Positions 44,205 through 52,625 of a stretch of 52,625 nt of DNA are shown piece by piece. The notes under the pieces are model-generated. The model did not search any database, was not told the origin of the DNA, and was given only the letters and a program-made list of their open reading frames with translations. Source of the stretch: Candidatus Cloacimonadota bacterium (lineage in GTDB: Bacteria > Cloacimonadota > Cloacimonadia > Cloacimonadales > TCS61). The stretch's first letter is position 1. Each line of letters starts with the position of its first letter. The translations under genes were made by a program, and so were the position numbers. The stretch is taken from contig JAIPGP010000016.1 of assembly GCA_021735645.1 (NCBI GenBank), positions 1 to 52,625 of the forward strand. The letters run 5' to 3'.

Positions 44205-44465
44205 CTAGTCCTGAGTAATTTCTTCTTTTCCATCCCCGGTTTCTGCCGAAATCCGATCAAGCTCTTTTCTCAATTTCTTCTGGTAATAGAAGCCAATTCC
44301 CAGATAGATAAGCAGGATGGCAACAGCCAGCCATTTAATGAATTCCATGGGCAGCCAGAAGTTATAGATAACAAAGGTGATCAGAATAAGAATCACCAGG
44401 GGCATACGCATTCTCAATTTTTCTTTGCGGATTTCATACATGATCTGTTTTTGTTTTTCGGTCAT
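44205..44465 (-). CDS. Small membrane protein, unknown
   Basis: 86 residues with two transmembrane segments (PLVILILITFVIYNFWLPM and WLAVAILLIYLGIGFYY), a basic N-terminus and an acidic tail. Its ATG overlaps the purB stop by one base (TAATG), so it is translated with purB. No family recognised. Confidence 0.75.
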   Translation of the reverse strand: MTEKQKQIMYEIRKEKLRMRMPLVILILITFVIYNFWLPMEFIKWLAVAILLIYLGIGFYYQKKLRKELDRISAETGDGKEEITQD

Positions 44466-45757
44466 TATTTAAACACCCTTTTGTAGATAAATTTCACATT
44501 TTTCAGGTAGCGATCATAACTGAATATTGCTCTGATCTCAGTTTCGGATAAGTATGGTTTCACGGCATCATCAGCCAGCAGGAGGTCAAGGAACTGCTCG
44601 CCGGTTTCCCAGCATTTCATAGCGTTTCTCTGGACAATAGCATAGGATTCTTCGCGTGAGATACCGGTTTTAGCTAATTCCAGGAGCAGCACTTGCGAGA
44701 AGACCAGACCATTGGTAAGTTCCAGGTTCTTTTTCATATTTTCGGGATATACCAGCAGGTTTTCGATAAGCGTGATCATTTTATTGAGCATATAATTCAT
44801 CATAATAGTGGCATCAGGCAGAATGATGCGTTCTACAGATGAGTGGCTGATATCGCGTTCGTGCCAGAGTGTGTTATTTTCCATGGCAGTGTGAGCATAG
44901 GAACGCAAAAGGCGAGACATACCGGTCATTTGCTCAGTAGTGATGGGATTTCGTTTATGAGGCATGGCAGATGATCCTTTCTGTCCGCTGGCAAAATTCT
45001 CTTCTACTTCACGCACCTCAGTACGCTGCAAATGCCTGATCTCAACAGAGATTTTTTCTATAGTAGAGCCTATTGCTGCCAGGGCATAAAGAAATTCCGC
45101 TATTCTGTCCCGCTGGATGACCTGAGTGGAAATATTAACCGGAGTGAGGTCAAGATATTCGCAGGTGATTTCTTCTATCACGGGTGATAAATGAGCATAA
45201 TTGCCCACAGCACCGGAAATCTGTCCCACCGATATACGTTCTACAGCAGTTTCCATACGGGCTATATTACGCTGCATCTCACCATACCAGAGTGCAAATT
45301 TGAGTCCGAAAGAAGTAGGCTCAGCATGAATGCCGTGTGACCTGCCGATGCAGAGCGTGTTTTGAAATTCTTCTGCCCGGAGCTTGAGTTCTTCGGAAAG
45401 CTTCACCATGTCCCGCAGTATGATGCCGCCAGCCTGCATCAATTGCAGCGAAGTAGCAGTATCCAGCACATCAGAAGAGGTCATGCCATAATGTATCCAG
45501 CGTGCGGAAGGACCCACAAATTCTGCCACACTGGTGAGAAAGGCGATCACATCATGCCTGGTAACTTTTTCAATTTCATCAATGCGTTCCAGGTTGAAAT
45601 CGGCATTTTCGAGGATATTTTCCAGGTCTTCAGCGGGGATAATGCCGGATTCGTTCATTGCCCGGCAGGCTGCCAGTTCCACATCCAGCATACATTGATA
45701 GCGGTTTTGCAGTTCCCATATCCGGCTCATTTCCGGTCTTGAATAGCGTTCTATCAT
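44465..45757 (-). CDS. purB: Adenylosuccinate lyase
   Basis: 430 residues of the fumarase/aspartase superfamily. Cleaves SAICAR and adenylosuccinate, releasing fumarate in purine synthesis. Family signature GSSAMPHKRNP (261-271) holds the mobile-loop serines; SHGIHAEPT (His141) supplies a catalytic His; GMTSSDVLDTA is the third conserved block. AGGAG precedes the ATG. It lies inside the minus-strand block rather than with other pur genes. Confidence 0.96.
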   Translation of the reverse strand: MIERYSRPEMSRIWELQNRYQCMLDVELAACRAMNESGIIPAEDLENILENADFNLERIDEIEKVTRHDVIAFLTSVAEFVGPSARWIHYGMTSSDVLDTATSLQLMQAGGIILRDMVKLSEELKLRAEEFQNTLCIGRSHGIHAEPTSFGLKFALWYGEMQRNIARMETAVERISVGQISGAVGNYAHLSPVIEEITCEYLDLTPVNISTQVIQRDRIAEFLYALAAIGSTIEKISVEIRHLQRTEVREVEENFASGQKGSSAMPHKRNPITTEQMTGMSRLLRSYAHTAMENNTLWHERDISHSSVERIILPDATIMMNYMLNKMITLIENLLVYPENMKKNLELTNGLVFSQVLLLELAKTGISREESYAIVQRNAMKCWETGEQFLDLLLADDAVKPYLSETEIRAIFSYDRYLKNVKFIYKRVFK

Positions 45758-45765
45758 AATTTCTC

Positions 45766-46389
45766 CTAATTTTTCCAGGTAAATTTATCTACTTCAATAA
45801 TTACAGCAATCTTCTTATGAAAATATAACTCAATTTTCTCAGGTTCGCTCATATTTTCTCTCAGAAAGTGTAATTCCACCTGCTGCTGCGGGAGGGCAAA
45901 AGAAATCAACTGCAAATTTTTATTAAATTTGAGGATTTTATCAGCAGTTTGGTATTTTTTGGTATTCATTATTTCAGGCAGCATTTTAGCTAATTCCTGC
46001 TGCGGGAAAATACCATTTTTCAGGATGAGCAAGCCGGTAATCAGATTATTTATCTGCTCATACTGCAAGGGGTTATCTATTGAGGGGATATTAATATATA
46101 TACTGTCAGTGATCGCCAGACTGGCAAAGGGCTGTGGTGAAAAACCAAAGAAACCGGTGTCATAGAGAGTCACTTTCACCTGCTGGTCATTGCGGATGAT
46201 AGCGATGTCCTTGATGAGATTAAAACCCTGGTCAGTGATCTTAATAATACCATCAATCCTGAAATCCTGCCAGAGCAGAGTTTCTGCCTGAAGGTTCTCT
46301 TGCTGACTGGTATTATTGATTTTGAAGATAGCGCAACTGCTGAGCAGTAGAAGAGATAAAACGGTCAATATTATCAGGCTGTGACGCAT
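45766..46389 (-). CDS. Predicted lipoprotein (LolB/DUF4292-like)
   Basis: 207 residues. A signal peptide ends in the lipobox LLSSC (Cys19). The body is beta-rich, with repeated strands such as QDFRIDGIIKITDQGFNLI and KKIAVIIEVDKFTW, like half-barrel lipoproteins of the LolB/DUF4292 type, which bind lipids or lipoprotein acyl chains at the outer membrane. It overlaps lgt by 16 bases, a fitting neighbour because Lgt modifies lipoproteins. The family assignment is tentative. Confidence 0.65.
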   Translation of the reverse strand: MRHSLIILTVLSLLLLSSCAIFKINNTSQQENLQAETLLWQDFRIDGIIKITDQGFNLIKDIAIIRNDQQVKVTLYDTGFFGFSPQPFASLAITDSIYINIPSIDNPLQYEQINNLITGLLILKNGIFPQQELAKMLPEIMNTKKYQTADKILKFNKNLQLISFALPQQQVELHFLRENMSEPEKIELYFHKKIAVIIEVDKFTWKN

Positions 46390-47159
46390 TTCCTGTCCGG
46401 TTTATGCCAGATGATCCCAGCCAGTCCAGCAATTATCATGAAGGTGCTCAGTATTTGTCCCATAGTAGTGAACCCCCAGATATAGCCTAACTGTTCATCG
46501 GGGATACGCAGAAATTCCACCAGAAAGCGGAAAATGCCATAACCCAGCAGCCAGCTCCAGAAAACCAGTCCACGTCTGTGGCTTTTCACTAATATAGTCT
46601 GAGTGATAATGAAGAGAATTATACCTTCAAATAATAATTCATAGAGCTGGGTAGGATGCCTTGGCAGATCGCCTCCGGCGGGGAAGATAATACCCCAGGG
46701 CAGGTCAGTAACCTTGCCATACAATTCGCCATTAATAAAGTTTCCCAGTCTGCCCAGACCCAGGCCAATAGTGCCAATGGGAGCTACGCAATCCGCTATC
46801 TGCCAGAAGCTGACAGCATGTTTGCGGCAGAAGCGGAAGCCAACATAGATAACGCCTAAGGCTCCGCCATGAAAGCTCATTCCACCTTCCCACACAGCCA
46901 GGAGCTTGAGGGGATTAGCAATGAAATATTCCAGATTATAAAACACAATATAACCCAGTCTGCCACCGATGATCACACCCAGGCAGAGATTAAAGAGAAG
47001 ACTTTCATAATCATCAGAACTGATCTTAATATCGCGATACTTGAAGTTCTTTTTCAGGAGAATATATCCTAATACAAAACTGAGCAGATAAAAGAAACCG
47101 TACCAGCGGATTTGCACTAAGCCAAAATCAACAATTACTGGATTGATATTATGAATCAT
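46374..47159 (-). CDS. lgt: Prolipoprotein diacylglyceryl transferase
   Basis: 261 residues with about seven transmembrane segments. It transfers diacylglycerol from phosphatidylglycerol to the lipobox cysteine of prolipoproteins. MSFHGG (His97) and GRLGNFINGELYG (Arg137) are the essential motifs. It supplies the modification needed by the BamD-like and neighbouring lipoproteins. Five bases follow the etfB stop. Confidence 0.96.
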   Translation of the reverse strand: MIHNINPVIVDFGLVQIRWYGFFYLLSFVLGYILLKKNFKYRDIKISSDDYESLLFNLCLGVIIGGRLGYIVFYNLEYFIANPLKLLAVWEGGMSFHGGALGVIYVGFRFCRKHAVSFWQIADCVAPIGTIGLGLGRLGNFINGELYGKVTDLPWGIIFPAGGDLPRHPTQLYELLFEGIILFIITQTILVKSHRRGLVFWSWLLGYGIFRFLVEFLRIPDEQLGYIWGFTTMGQILSTFMIIAGLAGIIWHKPDRKCVTA

Positions 47160-47164
47160 AAGAT

Positions 47165-47953
47165 TTATTTGCCTAATTCTTTGAGGCGGTGATAAATCCT
47201 TTCGGCAGCTTCCTCGGAAGTGAGACCTTCCAGTTTTTCCACTTCCTTATCCAGTTTAGGAGAGAAAATCTTTACTACTTGAGTAGGTGAACCATTTAAG
47301 CCGATTTCTTTTTCATCCAGGCCCAGATCATCAGCATTCCAGACGGTAAGCTGGGTATTTTTTGCCAGCCGTTTACCTCTTAGCGAGGGCAGGCGGGGAG
47401 TATTAAGGTCTTTCACTACCGAAAGCACAGTGGGCAGAGGAGCTTGAATAACGTCAAACCCTTCTTCCATGAGCCGCTTTACAGTAACGCTATTTTCTGA
47501 GATTTCCACGATTTCTTTCACAAAGCAGACTTGCGGCAGTTCAAGAAAGGCTGAGACGCCGGGACCTACCTGTCCTGTGTCTCCATCAATTGCCTGCTGA
47601 CCAAAGAAGATCAGGTCATATTCGCCAATTTTCTTAATAGCTTCAGAAAGGGTGTGTGAAGTTGCCCAGCTATCTGCTCCGGCGAATTTACGGTCGCTGA
47701 GCAGAATGATCTCATCCACACCCAGAGCTACGGCATCCCTGAGCGCTTTTTCCACTTGCGGAGGTCCCATGCTGAGGGCAGTAACTTTACCGCCAAATTT
47801 TTCTTTGATCCGCACCGCTTCTTCGATGGCATATAGATCAAAAGGGTTGATAATGCTTTCCACTCCTTCACGGATCAAAGTATTGGTTACAGGATCAATC
47901 CTGATTTCGGTAGTATCCGGAACCTGTTTTATACAAACTATACTATTCATCAT
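47165..47953 (-). CDS. etfB: Electron transfer flavoprotein beta subunit (no alpha subunit nearby)
   Basis: 262 residues, usual length. SIVCIKQVPDTTEIRIDP is the beta-subunit opening; FFGQQAIDGDTGQVGP and VKDLNTPRLPSLRGKR are conserved AMP/FAD-region blocks. EtfB works with EtfA, passing electrons from acyl-CoA dehydrogenases or in bifurcating complexes, and the two genes are normally adjacent. Here the neighbours are a DegT aminotransferase and lgt, so EtfA must be elsewhere or the gene has been separated. Two ATGs in tandem (MMNS) leave the start uncertain by one codon. Confidence 0.93.
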   Translation of the reverse strand: MMNSIVCIKQVPDTTEIRIDPVTNTLIREGVESIINPFDLYAIEEAVRIKEKFGGKVTALSMGPPQVEKALRDAVALGVDEIILLSDRKFAGADSWATSHTLSEAIKKIGEYDLIFFGQQAIDGDTGQVGPGVSAFLELPQVCFVKEIVEISENSVTVKRLMEEGFDVIQAPLPTVLSVVKDLNTPRLPSLRGKRLAKNTQLTVWNADDLGLDEKEIGLNGSPTQVVKIFSPKLDKEVEKLEGLTSEEAAERIYHRLKELGK

Positions 47954-47963
47954 AATTTCCTCA

Positions 47964-49073
47964 TCAATTATTGTGATAAAATTCTCTGACCTTGCTGATC
48001 ACATAATCCTGCTGCTCATTTGTAAGCTCGGAATAGATAGGCAGAGAGATCACCTGTTGTGTGATAGCTTCACTAATCGGGAAATCACCTTTTTTGTGAC
48101 CCAGATAGGAAAAACATTCCTGCAAATGCAAAGATTTGGGATAATAGATATTGCAGCCGACCTGATTTTTACGGAGAAATTCCAGAAGCTGGTCACGTCT
48201 TTCTGCTTTTAAAGTGAACTGATTGAAGATAGATTCTGCTTTAGGGTGGATATAGGGCAGCTCAATGCCCTTGATGTCCGCCATATTTTCGTAGTAATAT
48301 CTGGCATTAGCCTGCCGCTGCCGGGTCCATTTATCCAGATAGGGCAGTTTCACTAAGAGCACTGCAGCCTGCAGTGTATCCAGCCGGCTGTTTAAACCCA
48401 CCCATTTATGGATATATTTGGGATGCTCACCATGGGTACGCAGCAGTGTGATTATCTCTGCCAGTTCATCATCATCAGTGAGGCACATGCCGGCATCACC
48501 CATAGCCCCCAGATTCTTACTGGGAAAAAATGACAGAGTGGCAATGTCACCAAAATAACCGGCGGGTTTGTTCAGATATTTAGCGCCAATTGCCTGAGCA
48601 GTATCTTCGATGATCTTCAGGTTATATTTATCAGCTATTTCCCTGATCTTATCCATTTCGCAGGTTTGACCAAAGAGATGAACCGGAATAATTGCCCGGG
48701 TTTTCTCAGTAATAGCGGCTTCGATTTTTTCGGGATCAATATTAAAAGTTCCGGGATCAATATCCACGAATACCGGTTTACCATCTACCCGATGGATAGA
48801 GCCGGCTGTAGCAAAAAAGGTAAATGGAGTAGTGATAACCTCATCTTCGGGCTGGATATCAATAGCTTTCAGTGACAGTACCAGAGCATCTGTACCTGAC
48901 GCACAGCCAATTGCTCTGCCCACCTGACAATATTTTGCTACCGCAGCTTCGAGCTCTTGAACTTCTGGTCCCAGGATATATTGGTGACTGTCTAAAACCT
49001 TATTAATAGCAACTTTTATCTCGTCCAGGATTTCATTATACTGGGCATTCAGGTCTAAAAGTGGAACATTCAT
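47964..49073 (-). CDS. DegT/DnrJ/EryC1/StrS-family PLP aminotransferase
   Basis: 369 residues. The family moves an amino group onto nucleotide-linked keto sugars. SGTDALVLSL and the TPFTFFATAGS block precede the active-site Asp (EDTAQAIGAKY) and Lys186 (SFFPSKNLGAMGD), which forms the PLP aldimine. With the SDR gene upstream it forms a nucleotide-sugar modifying pair, probably for surface polysaccharide. AAGGTG before ATG. Confidence 0.93.
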   Translation of the reverse strand: MNVPLLDLNAQYNEILDEIKVAINKVLDSHQYILGPEVQELEAAVAKYCQVGRAIGCASGTDALVLSLKAIDIQPEDEVITTPFTFFATAGSIHRVDGKPVFVDIDPGTFNIDPEKIEAAITEKTRAIIPVHLFGQTCEMDKIREIADKYNLKIIEDTAQAIGAKYLNKPAGYFGDIATLSFFPSKNLGAMGDAGMCLTDDDELAEIITLLRTHGEHPKYIHKWVGLNSRLDTLQAAVLLVKLPYLDKWTRQRQANARYYYENMADIKGIELPYIHPKAESIFNQFTLKAERRDQLLEFLRKNQVGCNIYYPKSLHLQECFSYLGHKKGDFPISEAITQQVISLPIYSELTNEQQDYVISKVREFYHNN

Positions 49074-49084
49074 AATTCACCTTT

Positions 49085-50044
49085 TTATTTTTCAAAGTAA
49101 TCTATAATTCTGGTTAAAATATCTTTGAGATCATGCTTGGGCTGATAATCGATCAGGGTTTTGATCTTAGTGAGGTCAGGAACTCTTCTCCGCATATCTT
49201 CAAAGCCTTCTTCATAGGCATCTTCATAATTAATATACTCAATTTTGGACTTGCTTCTGGTCATTTCTTTGATTATGTGGGCTAATTCTTCTATGGTGAT
49301 ACTCTCATCATTACCAATATTATAAATTTCACCTTCAGCTTCTTTTTTATCCATCAAAGTGATCATACCATCGGTGACGTCATCCACATCGCAGAAGCAG
49401 CGGCTTTGCTTGCCGTCACCAAAAATCGTGATAGGATGATTTAAAAGTGCACTTTTCACGAACTTGGGAATCACCATGCCATATTGACCGGTCTGTCTGG
49501 GTCCCACAGTATTAAAGCAGCGCACGATCACGATAGGCAGTCTTTTTTCCCGATGATATGCCAGAGCCAGAAATTCATCAATAGCCTTGGAAGATGAATA
49601 GCTCCAGCGTGAAATATGCGTAGAACCCAAAAAGCGGTCGGCATTTTCTTTAAAAGGTATTTGATCACTTTTACCATATATCTCTGAGGTGGAGGCTATC
49701 AAAAGCTTCCGCTTGTAGTCATTGGCAAATTCCAGAACATTATCTGTTCCTGTGATATTCACCTTTAATGACTGCAGAGGATTATCAATGATATACTTCA
49801 CACCCACAGCTGCTGCCATGTGATAGATTTGATCATTTTGTTCTATCAGTTTCTTTAATATTTTGCGGTTTAGAATAGTGTCAATGGTATAGGAAAAGCG
49901 GGGATTTTTCAGAAATGGCTTAATATTAGAGAATTTTCCGGTAGATAGATTATCTATCACTGAAACCTCATTTCCGCTTTTCAACAGCTTTTCCACCAGG
50001 TGTGATCCGATAAATCCAGAGCCACCGGTTATTAGTATCTTCAT
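49085..50044 (-). CDS. NAD-dependent nucleotide-sugar epimerase/dehydratase (extended SDR)
   Basis: 319 residues. GGSGFIGSHLV (7-17) is the Rossmann motif and Tyr149-x3-Lys153 the catalytic pair, with STSEIYG before it. RCFNTVGPRQ and SRCFCDVDDV match epimerase/dehydratases acting on UDP- or dTDP-sugars. The exact reaction (4-epimerase, 4,6-dehydratase or UDP-xylose synthase-like) cannot be decided. AGGAG precedes the ATG. It lies between an export protein and an aminotransferase of the same likely pathway. Confidence 0.92.
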   Translation of the reverse strand: MKILITGGSGFIGSHLVEKLLKSGNEVSVIDNLSTGKFSNIKPFLKNPRFSYTIDTILNRKILKKLIEQNDQIYHMAAAVGVKYIIDNPLQSLKVNITGTDNVLEFANDYKRKLLIASTSEIYGKSDQIPFKENADRFLGSTHISRWSYSSSKAIDEFLALAYHREKRLPIVIVRCFNTVGPRQTGQYGMVIPKFVKSALLNHPITIFGDGKQSRCFCDVDDVTDGMITLMDKKEAEGEIYNIGNDESITIEELAHIIKEMTRSKSKIEYINYEDAYEEGFEDMRRRVPDLTKIKTLIDYQPKHDLKDILTRIIDYFEK

Positions 50045-50061
50045 ATTATCTCCTGATCAGA

Positions 50062-51423
50062 TTAATTTGTATTTATATTTCTAATGGCGATTATCACTGT
50101 TGCCAGTTGTGCCATAATGCTCAATGTTTCTTTAGTTATCTCCCAGATTTCAATTTCTTCTTTTTCAGGGACAAATATTTTGTCGCCCTGGTCAATTCTA
50201 TAGTTTTTATCTTTTTTCAACCATGACCCTGATTCAGCCATGATCAAACGGATTTTGCTTTTATGGGCTTGATTTGTATATCCTCCTGCCAGTTCCACAT
50301 AATACTCAAAATTTTTGCCAGCCTGCCATTTATATGCACCCGGATACATTACTGCTCCACTCACTTCCACGCTTGTTACCTGATCTGGTATATAGATATA
50401 ATCATTATCCTGCAGAATAATATCGGCATTTCCGGAGCCTTTTTCTCCCAGGGTCTCAAAATTTACTGCTATTTTACCTGCCAGCTCACGCTCTTTAAAT
50501 TTCAAATATTCCCTTTCCATCTGAGTAAGCTCTATATAGTTCATATCTTTCAGTCTTTGATATTCGGGATCAAAGATCACAGTAGTATCCCGTTCCGAAA
50601 TTCTTTGCAGATAAGCATTTTTCAAATTGCCAAACCGGCTGGCTCCGCCACTTTTTCTGAGAATAGCTGATAGCGTTGTCTTTCCCGGCTCAATAGCATA
50701 TTCTCCCGGATAGAGAGCATTTCCGGCAATTGTAACCTTGAATTTGCTCTCATATTCTGCCAGGCTGCGGATATAAATCCGGTCTCCGCTTTGCAGTGCT
50801 CTGTTATCAGGACTTTGTCTAGCAGATAGAATAGCCGCCGGTGAAAAATAGTATTCCTGTATCTCGCCTGTATGATAATCAATACGCACCAGACTGGCAC
50901 TATCCTTGCGGGCAGATTCGCTGATGCCTAATGCCAGGTCTATCAGATCAGTGATGCGGTCTCCTGCCAGAAGTTCATATTCACCACTGGCATTTACTGC
51001 TCCCCAGATGCTCAGATTTTTCACACCTGCAGGCAGATAGATCAGATCATTATCCCTAAGCTGAGGATTACTTCTCAGATCACCCTGCAGCAGATATTTC
51101 TGCAGGTCAATATGAATAATTTCTCCATTCCGGCGTAGCTCAATATTACGTTTTGAGTATTCAGTAGCTGATAAAGCATTTTCATCTTCTTCTTCACAAA
51201 TTTGTTTATCTTCCGAAGATTTTAATTCCCGATTGGCTTGTTCTGCCAGCCAGAGTGCCTCCGAGAGCCGGCTGCCTGCTTCCAGACTATACACTCCCGG
51301 GCAGTCAATAGCTCCGGTAAGTGACACTTTGATCATTAGATTGGGTGAAATCACGGTGGGAAGCTGAGCACTTAAACTAAATATTATAGTTAGTATTAAA
51401 ATAATACTGCCTGTTTTTTTCAT
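50062..51423 (-). CDS. SLBB-domain polysaccharide export-type protein
   Basis: 453 residues. A signal peptide (SIILILTIIFSLSAQ) precedes about four SLBB-type beta-grasp units, each with the pattern GxVxxPGxYxLxxGxxLxxxL...AGG, such as LTGAIDCPGVYSLEAGSRLS, IAGNALYPGEYAIEPGKTTL and VSGAVMYPGAYKWQAGKNF. A hydrophobic helix lies at the C-terminus (IMAQLATVIIAIRN). Such proteins form the outer-membrane/periplasmic export channel for capsule or exopolysaccharide (Wza-like), although the canonical N-terminal Poly_export domain is not clear. It is the first gene of the minus-strand block. Confidence 0.85.
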   Translation of the reverse strand: MKKTGSIILILTIIFSLSAQLPTVISPNLMIKVSLTGAIDCPGVYSLEAGSRLSEALWLAEQANRELKSSEDKQICEEEDENALSATEYSKRNIELRRNGEIIHIDLQKYLLQGDLRSNPQLRDNDLIYLPAGVKNLSIWGAVNASGEYELLAGDRITDLIDLALGISESARKDSASLVRIDYHTGEIQEYYFSPAAILSARQSPDNRALQSGDRIYIRSLAEYESKFKVTIAGNALYPGEYAIEPGKTTLSAILRKSGGASRFGNLKNAYLQRISERDTTVIFDPEYQRLKDMNYIELTQMEREYLKFKERELAGKIAVNFETLGEKGSGNADIILQDNDYIYIPDQVTSVEVSGAVMYPGAYKWQAGKNFEYYVELAGGYTNQAHKSKIRLIMAESGSWLKKDKNYRIDQGDKIFVPEKEEIEIWEITKETLSIMAQLATVIIAIRNINTN

Positions 51424-51720
51424 ACATTACCTGTTTCTTTATCCTTTATTTATTTTACCTTACATCTTACATCCATCTAAAGGCAAAATTACAGGGAAAA
51501 AAACTATCAACCCCTTATCTTGTCAAACACTTTAAAACAAGCTGCTCTACCTGTGTTTTGCCAGCAGAATATTTATCTATATTTCTATATTTCAGATAGT
51601 TGTTTATATCTCGGGGTACAGTAAATTTTCATCTGCCAAATATTATTGAGCTTTCCAGGCTAAAATCACACTCCAGCTATCGAGTTGAGCCGATATACTC
51701 ATCGGAAATGCCTGCCCCGA
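51424..51720. other. Upstream region of the minus-strand block
   Basis: About 300 AT-rich bases. The minus strand has a perfect TTGACA (51526-51521), but the following -10 position is only a T-run, so no promoter is called. A partial reverse copy of the CTCAAGTC/AACTCGA hairpin family lies at 51677-51706. Nothing else is recognised. Confidence 0.4.
51677..51706. repeat. CTCAAGTC / AACTCGA hairpin repeat (reverse, partial)
   Basis: CTATCGAGTTGAG followed by hairpin CCGAT-ATACTC-ATCGG. The other arm of the repeat is missing or diverged. It shares the TCGAGTT arm and paired stem with the copies at 7979, 9649 and 38423. Confidence 0.5.
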
Positions 51721-52065
51721 TGTAGCTTAATTCTCCCGGATTAAACATTATTTTCCCTCAAACTGGAAAGTTTGAATACATGGCAAACCACTTTGAGGTA
51801 AAAGGGAAGTCATAGGCAGCTAAGGGGTTTTGGATGTAGCTTAATCCTCCCGGATTAAGCATTAATTTTCCATCAAACTGGAAAGTTTGAATACATGGCA
51901 AACCACTTTGAGGTAAAAGGGAAGTCATAGGCAGCTAAGGGGTTTTGGATGTAGCTTAAACCCCGGATTAAGCATTAATTTTCCATCAAACTGGAAAGTT
52001 TGATCTACATAGAAAATCACTTCGTGGTAAAAGGCAAAATTCCACCCAGCTAAGCAGGAGTTATG
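51721..52065. repeat. Three tandem ~115-bp repeats carrying double hairpins
   Basis: Units start at 51721, 51835 and 51950 (TGTAGCTTAA...). Each has hairpin GCTTAATCC-TCCC-GGATTAAGC (first and third copies imperfect) and hairpin TCAAACT-GGAA-AGTTTGA, then a ~55-base tail CATGGCAAACCACTTTGAGG...AAGGGAAGTCATAGGCAGC. Units 1 and 2 are nearly identical; unit 3 has diverged in the tail. The hairpin pair is the same family as 3528-3585 and 5632-5690. The 64-codon ORF overlapping this array is an artefact. Confidence 0.85.
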
Positions 52066-52223
52066 AACGTTACTCAGGGTATGATTTCTGGCGACCACTT
52101 TCACCAAATTCTTAGTCAATTACATTCAATTCAAAATGAATAAAGTCAGTCCATGTCGCTCAATCCAGATAAATCCAATTCTTAATCCTTAATTCTTAAT
52201 CCTTAATTCTCTTCCTCCTCCTG
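52066..52223. other. Intergenic tail with short direct repeats
   Basis: The sequence CCTTAATTCTTAAT is repeated in tandem around 52180-52210, just after the stop codon of the last gene (minus strand: ATTAAGAATTAAGG). No gene was seen. Confidence 0.5.
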
Positions 52224-52625
52224 TTATTTAATCATAGTTATTTTCTTAAAATCCATCGTTTTCCCATTCAAGTTTAAGGTAACAAAATATATACCGGATG
52301 CCATCCTCTTGCCGGTTTCATTGCAACCATCCCAGACAACCGAATTTACCCCTAATTCTTTACCCATAATCCTTAATTCACGAACTCTTTGTCCTTTTGC
52401 ATTATAGACATTGATAGAAGCATTTTCATTTTCTCCTGATACTGTAAATGATATAGTAACTTCCGGATTAAAAGGATTGGGATAGCAGGCAAGGCATGAT
52501 TGGTTGATTGTTATTACATTCTGGTCAATTTCCACAAGCTCGCCTTCCCATTTCATCAACTGTGCTCCATTAAAGTAAAAAATGTATTCATTTTCAGATA
52601 ACCTTTGATAGTATGGCTTCTTATT
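52224..52625 (-). CDS. C-terminal part of a secreted protein with a sorting domain (5' end outside window)
   Basis: The minus-strand frame is open to the window edge (reading NKKPYYQRLSENEYIFYFNG), so the track start at 52559 is not real. The last ~85 residues are a FlgD-like/T9SS type A sorting domain: CYPNPFNPEVTISFTV, INVYNAKGQRVRELR, MASGIYFVTLNL, ending KKITMIK. It is the fourth clear tail of this type in the window. The functional part lies outside. Confidence 0.85.
   Translation of the reverse strand, partial: NKKPYYQRLSENEYIFYFNGAQLMKWEGELVEIDQNVITINQSCLACYPNPFNPEVTISFTVSGENENASINVYNAKGQRVRELRIMGKELGVNSVVWDGCNETGKRMASGIYFVTLNLNGKTMDFKKITMIK

Noticed and set aside
51925-52119. 64-aa minus-strand ORF
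   Set aside because: It overlaps the third tandem ~115-bp repeat; no start context and no protein features.

Overview
The window looks like chromosomal DNA of an FCB-group bacterium, most like Candidatus Cloacimonadota (inference). The reasons are five secreted proteins or remnants ending in a type IX-style (YPNPFNPE...) sorting domain, a PorV/PorQ-like barrel next to secreted proteases, a B12-dependent ribonucleotide reductase, a GlmL/MutL-type ASKHA protein, and AT-rich intergenic DNA crowded with small hairpin repeats. No rRNA, tRNA or CRISPR array was seen.

Layout. (1) 1-2286: the end of a secreted protein, then a decayed secreted-protein gene in which a deletion joins the N-terminus to the sorting tail out of frame, then gene debris. 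(2) 2287-7840: an aldo/keto reductase with ferredoxin-like clusters, a truncated recG copy, a small AT-rich minus-strand operon (58 aa + 147 aa), a shrunken group II intron, and intact recG. (3) 7841-16009: accessory island with an AbiE-type toxin-antitoxin pair, a Sel1-repeat protein, 1.6 kb of duplicated non-coding DNA, and a HigB / HigA-ImmA / PD-(D/E)XK-like gene trio behind a clear promoter and operator-like palindrome. (4) 16061-23374: nrdJ, then an unusual importer whose first gene fuses a binding protein to a permease and whose second gene is a permease carrying about 500 extracytoplasmic residues made of six ~68-residue repeats. (5) 24026-34259: secretion cassette with a frameshifted C25 protease, an M6-like protein with a broken zinc motif, a PorV/PorQ-like barrel and a large S8 protease. 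(6) 34287-38389: helical-repeat protein, greA, M18 aminopeptidase, bamD-like lipoprotein, nadD. (7) 38531-39960: an unknown gene, an eight-copy 33-bp hairpin array and terminators. (8) 40010-51423: twelve minus-strand genes packed head to tail (SLBB export protein, SDR, DegT aminotransferase, etfB, lgt, lipoprotein, purB, small membrane protein, comF, unknown, GlmL-like, KOW protein). (9) 51424-52625: hairpin repeats including three ~115-bp tandem units, then the end of another sorting-domain protein.

The most unusual items are the binding protein-permease fusion with its repeat-laden partner, the nuclease-like third gene behind HigB/HigA-ImmA, the hairpin repeat families whose loops fit GNRA on one strand, and the intron relic beside the duplicated recG. 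Residue numbers are hand counts from the supplied translations; no database search was run.
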